Shown here: piece after piece, positions 25,199 to 30,040 of the stretch
How the letters are laid out: each line of letters starts with the position of its first letter
How positions within the stretch are numbered: the stretch's first letter is position 1
From: an uncultured Crocinitomix sp.
GTDB taxonomy: Bacteria > Bacteroidota > Bacteroidia > Flavobacteriales_D > Crocinitomicaceae
Assembly: GCA_937136425.1 (NCBI GenBank)
Contig: CAKZON010000119.1
Location: 1 to 39,845, forward strand
Reading direction: 5' to 3'
DNA length: 39,845 nt
Translations under genes and position numbers: made by a program
Notes under the pieces: generated by a model
Databases searched by the model: none
What the model saw: the letters and a program-made list of their open reading frames with translations, nothing else
What the model was told of the DNA's origin: nothing

Positions 25199-26011
25199 TT
25201 ATACAAATAATTCAGCTGCTGTATCCGCAAAAATTCCTTGCATATCGTTAGCCTCTCTTTCAGTTTGCCCACCATTTTTTAAGAATGCAGTAATGATTGT
25301 TTGCGTTTTATCAAGTCTTGCTCTTTCCAAGAAATAACGCAATTCTACTGCCGCTCCAGCATCTTCATTTTTAATTGAAGCATTAATAATGTCTTTGTAC
25401 ATTTGAATGTTATCTAAGTCTATTGTACTGACAATTGAAGTAATTTGATTTATGTATGTATCTATATCTGCTTTAGCTACAAACTTGGTAATAATGTTTA
25501 GTCTTTCTGCTTGTTCAGCAGTGAAATCAGCACCGGTTAATAAGGCCTCTAATGCTTTTCCTTTACCCATTCTTCTAGCGTATTGCACACCACCTTGACC
25601 ACCTGTAGGAATATTAACACCAATTTCTGGTTGAGCAAAAGCTGAATTTTCTGTACCATAAGCCAAATCACATGCCATAACGAACTCATCTCCACCACCT
25701 CGTGCAACACCATCTACATAAGCAATAGATAATTGCTTCATTTCTTTAAGGTTTTTGATTAAGTGGCTGAATTCAATAATAACTGTTCTTCCCTCTGGTG
25801 TTCCATTGATAACATTTAAATCGAAATGAGCAATAAAAAATTTCTCATGAAAAGATTTAAAGATTACAGTTTTTGTTTCGGTATCACCTTTTAGAGATAA
25901 TATAAATGCGTTTAATTCATCAACTAAATCACTTGTTAAAATATTAACAGGTGGGTTTGTAATAGTAACAGTTGCTATTCCTTGTTCCTTTGTTACAACT
26001 AGTGTTTTCAT
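25199..26011 (-). CDS. Enoyl-CoA hydratase/isomerase family protein
   Basis: A 270-residue crotonase-fold protein. It shows NPPVNILTSDLVDELNAF near the start, the oxyanion-hole region IAYVDGVARGGGDEFVMACDL, and FAQPEIGVNIPTGGQGGVQYARRMG. Both acidic residues that act as catalytic Glu in hydratases (GGGDE and QPEI) are present, so hydration or isomerisation of an enoyl-CoA is plausible, though the substrate is not visible. The loop where hydratases carry A-G-A-D reads FFIAHFDL instead, which may shift specificity. A TACCTTTG -7 box on the minus strand (26048-26041) precedes it by about 30 bases. It is next to the AraC regulator. Confidence 0.85.
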   Translation of the reverse strand: MKTLVVTKEQGIATVTITNPPVNILTSDLVDELNAFILSLKGDTETKTVIFKSFHEKFFIAHFDLNVINGTPEGRTVIIEFSHLIKNLKEMKQLSIAYVDGVARGGGDEFVMACDLAYGTENSAFAQPEIGVNIPTGGQGGVQYARRMGKGKALEALLTGADFTAEQAERLNIITKFVAKADIDTYINQITSIVSTIDLDNIQMYKDIINASIKNEDAGAAVELRYFLERARLDKTQTIITAFLKNGGQTEREANDMQGIFADTAAELFV

Positions 26012-26114
26012 CTTTTAAATATTTAATTTTTAATAGAGCCCAAAGGTATGTTGAAGAATAAACGCTACATAGGTGAATTTTAATAATAAAAGGGTAAATC
26101 TCTAAACAGATTTA

Positions 26115-26984
26115 TTATATATGGAGTTTTTTGAATTGATTTGGGGTAAATGTTGTGTGTTTCTTGAAGTATTTTACAAAATTGGTTGATTCTTCAAAGC
26201 CCATAACATATGCCAATTCACTGCTTTTAATATCAGAATTGATTAGTCTTCTTTTGGCATCAAGGATAACAAAGGAATCAATGAATTGTTTCGTAGATTG
26301 ATTTACAATTTCTTTACAAATCTGGTTTAAGTATTGATAGGTGATATTTAGCTTTTTAGCATAGTAGTCAGCATTTCTACTTATTTGATATTCCTCTTCT
26401 AGAAGCTGTTCAAATTTTAAAAAGAGCGACAACTTGGTTGATTTGCTAGGATAAAGTGTATTATGTTTTTTTAATTGTTCAATTTTAGCAAATATGATGG
26501 CGTATAATGAATCAATGATATATCCCTGACTAGAATCATCTTTGTTGTTTGAATATTCATCAAACAAAAAGTCTACATAGTTTATCGTTCTAGTACTTTC
26601 TGGAATTTCAAAAGTAGAAGGATATAAATTAGGTGTAAACAAACACACAAAGGCTTCTTTTGGGATTTTATTCAATTGCTTGTTTAGGTAATCTTTAGTG
26701 AAAAGAATGGCATATCCCTTTAGGTCTTTATTAAATTTAAAAGCATTTATCTGGCCTTTTATTAAATAAACCAATGTCCCTTTTTTTACTTTGTTCCATG
26801 AGAAGTCTATAAAGTGATCACTTTCTCCTTCTGTATAAAAGATAAATAGATAAAAGTCTAATAAATGTGGTTTTTCTAAACTTTCTCGTCTTCTATAAAG
26901 GTCTTCTATTCTCAATATTTCAATTCCTTTTGAATTAAAGGAATAAGATTGGCACACTTCGTTATAGTACTTCTGCTCAATCAT
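26115..26984 (-). CDS. AraC-family transcriptional regulator
   Basis: A 289-residue regulator with an N-terminal cupin-like sensing half (SFSWNK-type segments: FIFYTEGESDHFIDFSWNK, YLIKGQINAFKFN, YAILFTKDYL) and a C-terminal pair of helix-turn-helix motifs (NADYYAKKLNITYQYLNQ and SSELAYVMGFEESTNFVKYF, ending in HTTFTPNQFKK). The second motif and the F-x-P-x-Q-F ending are typical of the family. It is the first gene inside the right direct repeat and probably controls the crotonase gene and other genes of the block. A 23-bp perfect palindrome lies about 170 bases upstream. Confidence 0.9.
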   Translation of the reverse strand: MIEQKYYNEVCQSYSFNSKGIEILRIEDLYRRRESLEKPHLLDFYLFIFYTEGESDHFIDFSWNKVKKGTLVYLIKGQINAFKFNKDLKGYAILFTKDYLNKQLNKIPKEAFVCLFTPNLYPSTFEIPESTRTINYVDFLFDEYSNNKDDSSQGYIIDSLYAIIFAKIEQLKKHNTLYPSKSTKLSLFLKFEQLLEEEYQISRNADYYAKKLNITYQYLNQICKEIVNQSTKQFIDSFVILDAKRRLINSDIKSSELAYVMGFEESTNFVKYFKKHTTFTPNQFKKLHI

Positions 26985-27227
26985 AAGGAATTACATCAGT
27001 TTGTTTAATGTTATGTCTTAAAATACGGCGACAGTTTTAAATGACTAATTTTCAATAAATTTATTCACCAAATTAGAAATTTTAAAAGCTAAAGATAAGT
27101 GTAATCGATCAGTATTATAAATGTTTGATGGCATTTTTGACAGCAACTTGTTTTTACACACTTAGAGTGTGTAAATACGTCCGACCCTTTCCCTGCATAA
27201 TCAATCATTGAATTGAATGCATAGTTG
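26985..27227. other. Interval upstream of araC
   Basis: No gene or tRNA is seen. It holds one strong palindrome at 27153-27175 and leads into the right direct repeat. Confidence 0.6.
27153..27175. promoter_or_regulatory. Perfect palindrome, operator or hairpin
   Basis: TTTACACACT, TAG, AGTGTGTAAA: 10-bp arms around 3 bases. No T-run follows on either strand, so it is not a good terminator. It may be an operator for a dimeric regulator or a recombination/boundary site near the end of the inserted block. Confidence 0.4.
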
Positions 27228-27339
27228 CAAATTTATGCTAAAAGTGTCCTAGCAAAATTGAACTTTATCAGCTGATTCTTGTCATAACACAAAAAAAACT
27301 GTGAAAACGGGAAGATTCGAACTTCCATCTTTTGGGTAG
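27228..27339. repeat. Right direct repeat
   Basis: Matches 19973-20102 (see there). It holds the 3' part of the expanded tRNA at 27302-27402, from the anticodon-loop end to the discriminator, plus about 70 bp downstream. A TAAATTTG box is preserved in both copies. Confidence 0.85.
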
Positions 27340-27402
27340 TTACCTGCGCCATATTCTTGTTACGGCGCAGTCCAAACGTTCTAACCGTTAAACTACGTTT
27401 TC
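27302..27402 (-). tRNA. tRNA-Arg-like gene with a 36-nt anticodon loop
   Basis: It folds with acceptor GAAAACG/CGTTTTC, discriminator A, D-arm GTTT..GAAC, anticodon stem TTTGG/CCAAA, variable AGAT and T-arm GGAAG/CTTCC. In place of a 7-base anticodon loop there are 36 bases, including a perfect 7-bp hairpin CTGCGCC/GGCGCAG. The D-arm, stem and loop end (CTAC) resemble tRNA-Arg(TCT) at 29053, and the fragment at 20065 keeps CTTCTAC. Either a disrupted tRNA, or a precursor needing removal of about 29 nt. No CCA is encoded, as in the whole array. Confidence 0.7.
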
Positions 27403-27433
27403 AATTTTATATGTCATAAATTGTGGATTTTTT

Positions 27434-27515
27434 GTAGGAATAGTAGGACTTGCTTCGACTCAATTATATTTTGCTCAGCATAAACTTCTCGTCCATAATT
27501 CCCTTTTGTGAAATT
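27434..27515. repeat. Dispersed element copy 1 with tRNA-Arg 3'-end echo
   Basis: GTAGGAATAGTAGGACT (27434-27450) repeats the 3' acceptor/T-stem of the next tRNA (27516-27532). It is followed by the element: CTTCGACTC, spacer, GCTCAGCATAAACTTCTCGTC. The intact tRNA follows. Confidence 0.8.
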
Positions 27516-27516
27516 G

Positions 27517-27588
27517 TAGGAATAGTAGGACTCGAACCCACATCTTCTGATTCGTACTCAGATGTTCTTCCAATTGAACTATATTCCT
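27517..27588 (-). tRNA. tRNA-Arg(ACG)
   Basis: Acceptor AGGAATA/TATTCCT, A73; D-arm GTTC..GAAC with GG; anticodon stem TCTGA/TCAGA and loop GTACGAA give anticodon ACG; T-loop TTCGAGT. 72 nt, no CCA. A34 would need deamination to inosine. Confidence 0.93.
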
Positions 27589-27595
27589 ATTTTAA

Positions 27596-27680
27596 TTAGA
27601 GTTAACGGTTGGATTTACTTCGATTCCATTCCATTTCACTCAGCATAAACTTCTCATCCAATTAGTGGATGTAATTGCTA
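27596..27680. repeat. Dispersed element copy 2 with tRNA-Cys 3'-end echo
   Basis: TTAGAGTTAACGGTTGGATT (27596-27615) matches 19 of 20 bases at the 3' end of tRNA-Cys (27681-27700); then TACTTCGATTC, spacer, CTCAGCATAAACTTCTCATC. Confidence 0.8.
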
Positions 27681-27684
27681 TTAG

Positions 27685-27755
27685 AGTTCACGGTTGGATT
27701 CGAACCAACAATCAAGGTGTTGCAGACCAGTGCCTTACCGTTTGGCTACGTGAAC
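27685..27755 (-). tRNA. tRNA-Cys(GCA)
   Basis: Acceptor GTTCACG/CGTGAAC with U73, the Cys identity base; D-arm GCC..GGC; loop CTGCAAC gives GCA; T-arm GTTGG/CCAAC. The anticodon stem CTGGT/ACCTT has only three good pairs, a sign of decay or unusual structure. 71 nt. Confidence 0.88.
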
Positions 27756-27756
27756 A

Positions 27757-27828
27757 TATACCGAGAAGGAATCGAACCTTCATTTTGCGCGTATAAGACG
27801 CAGGCTTTAACCTTTAAGCTATCGGTAT
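27757..27828 (-). tRNA. tRNA-Ile(TAT)
   Basis: Acceptor ATACCGA/TCGGTAT, A73; D-arm GCTT..AAGC; anticodon stem TGCGT/GCGCA with loop CTTATAC giving TAT, which reads AUA; T-arm GAAGG/CCTTC. Only one base separates it from tRNA-Cys. Most bacteria read AUA with a lysidine-modified CAT tRNA, so this is a rare isoacceptor. Confidence 0.9.
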
Positions 27829-27831
27829 GAT

Positions 27832-27910
27832 TGTGAGCAAGGAAGGACTTACTTCGATTCCTCCGTTACTCAGCATAAACTTCTCGTCTATTGAAGTTGT
27901 TTTAATTTTG
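27832..27910. repeat. Dispersed element copy 3 with tRNA-Ile 3'-end echo
   Basis: TGTGAGCAAGGAAGGACT (27832-27849) echoes the 3' end of tRNA-Ile(GAT) at 27911-27926; then TACTTCGATTC, short spacer, CTCAGCATAAACTTCTCGTC. Confidence 0.8.
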
Positions 27911-27984
27911 TGTGCTAGGAAGGACTCGAACCTCCGCTCCTTTGCTTATCAGGCAAAGACTTTAACCAACTAAGCTACTAGCAC
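27911..27984 (-). tRNA. tRNA-Ile(GAT)
   Basis: Acceptor GTGCTAG/CTAGCAC, A73; anticodon stem TTTGC/GCAAA, loop CTGATAA, anticodon GAT; T-arm GGAGG/CCTTC. 74 nt, fully foldable. Confidence 0.95.
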
Positions 27985-27988
27985 ATTG

Positions 27989-28059
27989 TTATCCGGGGTG
28001 GATTCGAACCACCATTGCCTCAGTCAAAGTGAGAAGTCCTGCCTTTAGACGACCAGATA
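27989..28059 (-). tRNA. tRNA-Gln(TTG)
   Basis: Acceptor TATCTGG/CCGGATA with the weak U1-A72 pair typical of Gln; anticodon stem TCTCA/TGAGG, loop CTTTGAC, anticodon TTG; T-arm GGTGG/CCACC. Four bases from tRNA-Ile(GAT). Confidence 0.93.
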
Positions 28060-28068
28060 ATTTTAGTG

Positions 28069-28140
28069 TACTCCGTAGGGGAATCGAACCCCTGCCTTCT
28101 GATAGAAAGTCAGATGTATTAGCCGTTATACCAACGGAGC
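28069..28140 (-). tRNA. tRNA-Glu(TTC), copy 1
   Basis: Acceptor GCTCCGT/ACGGAGT, A73; anticodon stem TCTGA/TCAGA, loop CTTTCTA, anticodon TTC; T-arm AGGGG/CCCCT. 72 nt. Its body differs from the second Glu copy at 28974. Confidence 0.95.
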
Positions 28141-28147
28141 ATTTTTG

Positions 28148-28219
28148 AGGAAACAATAGGACTCGAACCTATAACCATCTCCTTAACAGGGAGGCGCTCT
28201 ACCATTGAGCTATATTTCC
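28148..28219 (-). tRNA. tRNA-Asn(GTT), copy 1
   Basis: Acceptor GGAAATA/TGTTTCC; D-arm GCTC..GAGC; anticodon stem CCTCC/GGAGA with a C-A mismatch at the base; loop CTGTTAA, anticodon GTT; T-arm ATAGG/CCTAT. Discriminator is U, unusual for Asn. Differs by one T-loop base from copy 2. Confidence 0.93.
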
Positions 28220-28225
28220 TTATTG

Positions 28226-28299
28226 TACTCCTCCCGGGATTCGAACCCAGACTGGAAGGTGCTTAAAACCTGTGTCTCTGCCAATTGGACTAGAGGAGC
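28226..28299 (-). tRNA. tRNA with anticodon TAA (Leu) on a short-variable-loop body
   Basis: Acceptor GCTCCTC/GAGGAGT, A73; anticodon loop TTTAAGC gives TAA; T-arm CTGGG/CCCGG. The variable region is only CCAGT (5 nt), whereas bacterial tRNA-Leu has a long extra arm. Its body matches the GTA tRNA at 28732 rather than a Leu tRNA. Confidence 0.85.
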
Positions 28300-28327
28300 A
28301 TTGTATTTGAATTTATTGGGAGCTATG

Positions 28328-28371
28328 TTTAAGTGCAAGTTTTGAACTTTTGCTCAAAACCTATACTTAAA
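28328..28371 (-). promoter_or_regulatory. Conserved inter-tRNA stem-loop, copy A
   Basis: TTTAAGT and ACTTAAA enclose GTTTTGA and TCAAAAC around a short loop, between tRNA-Asp and the TAA tRNA. Both stems persist in copy B with changed bases, which suggests a structured spacer, perhaps a processing signal. Confidence 0.5.
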
Positions 28372-28382
28372 GGTTTGCTCTG

Positions 28383-28454
28383 CGGTCCCGGAGGGAATCG
28401 AACCCTCATCACCCGATAGACAGTCGGACATTCTCGCCGTTGAACCACGAGACC
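28383..28454 (-). tRNA. tRNA-Asp(GTC), copy 1
   Basis: Acceptor GGTCTCG/CGGGACC with G73 (Asp identity); anticodon stem TCCGA/TCGGG, loop CTGTCTA, anticodon GTC; T-arm GAGGG/CCCTC. 72 nt. Confidence 0.95.
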
Positions 28455-28463
28455 ATTATTATT

Positions 28464-28564
28464 TAGTACGGAGGGAGAGGCTTCCTTCGACAAGCTCAGG
28501 ATAAGACTTCTCGTCTCCATAGATTTAAATTTTGCTAGTTTTATTTTACATAACAAAACCTAGC
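28464..28564. repeat. Dispersed element copy 4 with tRNA-Leu 3'-end echo
   Basis: TAGTACGGAGGGAGAG (28464-28479) repeats the 3' end of the following tRNA (28565-28580); then CCTTCGACAAGCTCAGGATA and AGACTTCTCGTC. Confidence 0.8.
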
Positions 28565-28567
28565 TAG

Positions 28568-28640
28568 TACGGAGGGAGAGACTCGAACTCTCAAAATCCT
28601 GATTCTAAGACAGGCGCGTATGCCATTCCGCCACCCCCGC
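28568..28640 (-). tRNA. tRNA-Leu(TAG) lacking the long variable arm
   Basis: Acceptor GCGGGGG/CCTCCGT, A73; D-arm GCGGAATGGCATACGC is Leu-like; loop CTTAGAA gives TAG; T-arm GAGAG/CTCTC. The variable region is 5 nt (ATTTT) instead of the long Leu arm, and anticodon-stem pair 31-39 is U-U. It looks like a Leu tRNA that has lost its class II arm. Confidence 0.87.
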
Positions 28641-28654
28641 ATTTATAGTATTTG

Positions 28655-28726
28655 AGGAAACAATAGGATTCGAACCTATAACCATCTCCTTAACAGGGAG
28701 GCGCTCTACCATTGAGCTATATTTCC
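28655..28726 (-). tRNA. tRNA-Asn(GTT), copy 2
   Basis: Same as the copy at 28148 except TTCGAAT instead of TTCGAGT in the T-loop. Anticodon GTT, discriminator U, no CCA. Confidence 0.93.
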
Positions 28727-28731
28727 TTTAG

Positions 28732-28805
28732 TACCCCTTCTGGGATTCGAACCCAGACTGGAAGACTCTACGAATCTTTGTCTCTACCATTTGGACTAGA
28801 AGGGT
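28732..28805 (-). tRNA. tRNA with anticodon GTA (Tyr) on a short-variable-loop body
   Basis: Acceptor ACCCTTC/AAGGGGT with a mismatch at pair 7-66; anticodon stem AAGAT/GTCTT; loop TCGTAGA gives GTA but has C at position 33 in place of the near-universal U. Variable region CCAGT (5 nt), while bacterial tRNA-Tyr has a long arm. Body homologous to the TAA tRNA at 28226, so the anticodon arm has been switched. Confidence 0.75.
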
Positions 28806-28834
28806 ATTGTAATTGAATAGTGTTAGAAGCTATT

Positions 28835-28878
28835 TTTAAGTAAAAGGTTTGAACTTTTGCTCAAAACCTATACTTAAA
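28835..28878 (-). promoter_or_regulatory. Conserved inter-tRNA stem-loop, copy B
   Basis: TTTAAGTA and TACTTAAA form the outer stem, GGTTTTGA and TTCAAACC the inner one. It corresponds to 28328-28371 with base changes that keep most pairs. Confidence 0.5.
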
Positions 28879-28889
28879 GATTTGCTCTG

Positions 28890-28961
28890 CGGTCCCGGAG
28901 GGAATCGAACCCTCATCTCCCGATAGACAGTCGGGTATTCTCGCCGTTGAACCACGAGACC
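28890..28961 (-). tRNA. tRNA-Asp(GTC), copy 2
   Basis: As copy 1, with anticodon stem CCCGA/TCGGG. G73, anticodon GTC, 72 nt. Confidence 0.95.
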
Positions 28962-28973
28962 GTTATATTATTG

Positions 28974-29047
28974 TATTCCGTACGGGGTTCGAACCCGTAA
29001 CCTTCACCGTGAAAGGGTGACGGCCTAACCAATTAGCCCAACGGAAC
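28974..29047 (-). tRNA. tRNA-Glu(TTC), copy 2
   Basis: Acceptor GTTCCGT/ACGGAAT, A73; D-arm GGC..GCC; anticodon stem TCACC/GGTGA, loop CTTTCAC, anticodon TTC; T-arm ACGGG/CCCGT. The most canonical Glu tRNA of the array. Confidence 0.95.
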
Positions 29048-29052
29048 AGTTG

Positions 29053-29124
29053 TAGAGATGGGAGGAATCAAACCTCCACTTTTTGGGTAGAAACCAAACG
29101 TTCTATTCGTTGAACTACATCTCT
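29053..29124 (-). tRNA. tRNA-Arg(TCT) with altered D-loop and T-loop
   Basis: Acceptor AGAGATG/CATCTCT, A73; anticodon stem TTTGG/CCAAA, loop TTTCTAC, anticodon TCT; T-arm GGAGG/CCTCC. The T-loop is TTTGATT (C56 changed to U) and the D-loop has GA instead of GG (G19 changed to A), so the elbow pair 19-56 would be A-U instead of G-C. Confidence 0.88.
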
Positions 29125-29231
29125 ATATATTGGAGCGGCCTTAATACCAACTCCATAATCCACAATCAAAAACACATTACTATTTGTGTTATACAATATT
29201 TCAATTTTTAGTCAAGACTTTTCTTGATCTA
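29125..29231. other. Spacer between Arg and Pro tRNA genes
   Basis: About 107 bp, AT-rich. No tRNA fold, promoter or ORF was recognised. Confidence 0.5.
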
Positions 29232-29314
29232 TTCGTCTGAAGAGCAGGATTGCCTTCGGCGTTCCTGCATGCCTCTGCTCGAATCAATTCATGAGTAAAC
29301 TCATTATTGATTAC
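29232..29314. repeat. Dispersed-element-like copy 5 with tRNA-Pro 3'-end echo
   Basis: TTCGTCTGAAGAGCAGGATT (29232-29251) is an exact copy of the 3' end of tRNA-Pro (29315-29334); it is followed by GCCTTCGGC and a diverged tail (GCTCGAATCAATTCATGAG) rather than the usual CAGCATAAACTTCTC. Confidence 0.7.
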
Positions 29315-29318
29315 TTCG

Positions 29319-29392
29319 TCTGAAGAGCAGGATTCGAACCTGCGACCTCTCGCTTCCAAGGCGAGTAAACAAAACCACCGTTATCCCTCCAG
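29319..29392 (-). tRNA. tRNA-Pro(TGG)
   Basis: Acceptor CTGGAGG/TCTTCAG, A73; anticodon stem CTCGC/GCGAG, loop CTTGGAA, anticodon TGG; T-arm GCAGG/CCTGC. The D-stem is short (AAC/GTT) with an enlarged loop. 74 nt. Confidence 0.9.
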
Positions 29393-29432
29393 ATGTATTT
29401 TTTATTTCAATAGAATCCCCTTGTCATTAGAC

Positions 29433-29553
29433 AAATTCGAACCAGAGAAAGCACTGCTTTCGAAGACGAAGGCTCGATCTTCAAGATCGAAAAGCCTGAG
29501 GTACGACCTCTCGCTTCCAAGGCGAGTAAACAAAACCACCGTTATCCCTCCAG
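29433..29553 (-). pseudogene. Broken copy of tRNA-Pro(TGG)
   Basis: Bases 29504-29553 are identical over 50 nt to the 5' acceptor, D-arm, anticodon arm and variable loop of the intact tRNA-Pro. The T-arm and 3' acceptor are replaced by about 70 bp of hairpin-rich sequence, including the palindrome CGATCTTCAAGATCG and a final ATTCGAACC. It cannot form a normal acceptor stem. Confidence 0.85.
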
Positions 29554-29601
29554 TTTTCTATTTTTAATTAGCATTTGTTTCGTAACTCACTACTAATTTT
29601 G

Positions 29602-29675
29602 GGTGTCATACGGGATTTGAACCCATGTCTTCTCTTTCACAGAGAGATGCTTTAACCAATTAAACTAATGACACC
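29602..29675 (-). tRNA. tRNA-His(GTG)
   Basis: Acceptor GTGTCAT/ATGACAC with C73 and an encoded G at -1, the His identity pair; anticodon stem TCTCT/AGAGA, loop CTGTGAA, anticodon GTG; T-loop TTCAAAT, T-stem ATGGG/CCCGT. First complete tRNA of the array in transcription order. Confidence 0.95.
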
Positions 29676-29704
29676 ATATTGCATTTCTTTTGTTTTTTAA
29701 GGCA

Positions 29705-29740
29705 CAAAAAAAGCCCTCCCGATTTCTCAGGAGGGCTTTT
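29705..29740 (-). terminator. Strong terminator between RNA-repair genes and tRNA array
   Basis: AAGCCCTCC (29711-29719), 10-base loop, GGAGGGCTT (29730-29738), with a run of seven T on the minus strand. It would end transcripts from the RNA-repair operon before the array, so the array needs read-through or its own promoter, which I could not identify. Confidence 0.9.
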
Positions 29741-29770
29741 AACCAATGCGGTTAAATTCACTTATTCCAT

Positions 29771-29840
29771 GAGAAATTGCGTTTTGAATCGATCACAAAT
29801 TTGCGGTCGAAGTTGCTCTATCAGGTTGAGCTCTATTTCT
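29771..29840 (-). pseudogene. Degenerate tRNA-like remnant
   Basis: A 70-nt stretch with acceptor-like ends (AGAAATA and AATTTCT) and a clear D-arm (GCTC, AACCTGATA, GAGC), but no convincing anticodon or T stem. It sits just upstream of the terminator, between the HD-kinase gene and the array. Probably a decayed tRNA gene. Confidence 0.4.
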
Positions 29841-30040
29841 TGTCTATGTAAATTATTTAAAATCATTTTTTCTTTATTGGGTCCCGCAGGACAGTTTCTT
29901 ATATTTATAATTTTTTATTGAGTATTACGTCGTTTAAAAAACTATGCTGCGGGACTTGTTCCCCTTTTGTTGATACAAAGGAATATAGTCAGTGCGCAGT
30001 CTTTTTGCGCAGTCAAAAAAAAGTTTATTTTTTTTGAAAT
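29841..30040. other. Interval between HD-kinase gene and tRNA remnant
   Basis: No gene. It contains a 9-bp perfect inverted repeat, GTCCCGCAG (29881-29889) with CTGCGGGAC (29947-29955), and two direct copies of TGCGCAGTC just after the kinase stop. These may shape the 3' end of the operon mRNA. Confidence 0.5.

Larger units (their letters stand above)
28145..28460. repeat. Three-tRNA module, duplicated copy A
   Basis: tRNA-Asn, tRNA-Leu(TAA), a spacer hairpin and tRNA-Asp recur 507 bp further on (28652-28967). The outer tRNAs are nearly identical; the middle tRNA and spacer have diverged. Confidence 0.9.
28652..28967. repeat. Three-tRNA module, duplicated copy B
   Basis: Duplicate of 28145-28460 at a 507-bp offset (Asn, GTA tRNA, spacer hairpin, Asp). 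Confidence 0.9.

Noticed and set aside
27153..27175. Rho-independent terminator
   Set aside because: Good palindrome but no T-run on either strand.
19973..27339. Prophage or integrative element
   Set aside because: No integrase, transposase, replication or structural gene was seen; the holin-like protein is of a non-phage stress family.
27302..27402. Group I intron or archaeal-type intron in the expanded tRNA
   Set aside because: 29 nt is too short for a group I core, and I could not draw a clean bulge-helix-bulge; kept only as an open question.
28329..28556. 75-codon minus-strand frame across the array
   Set aside because: It runs through a foldable tRNA-Asp and a repeat copy; no protein-like features.
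29307..29567. 86-codon plus-strand frame
   Set aside because: It covers tRNA-Pro and its broken copy on the opposite strand; the repeated peptide only reflects the duplicated tRNA.
27302..29675. CRISPR array
   Set aside because: The repeats are tRNA genes and tRNA 3' ends with unequal spacing; no uniform repeat-spacer pattern and no cas genes.
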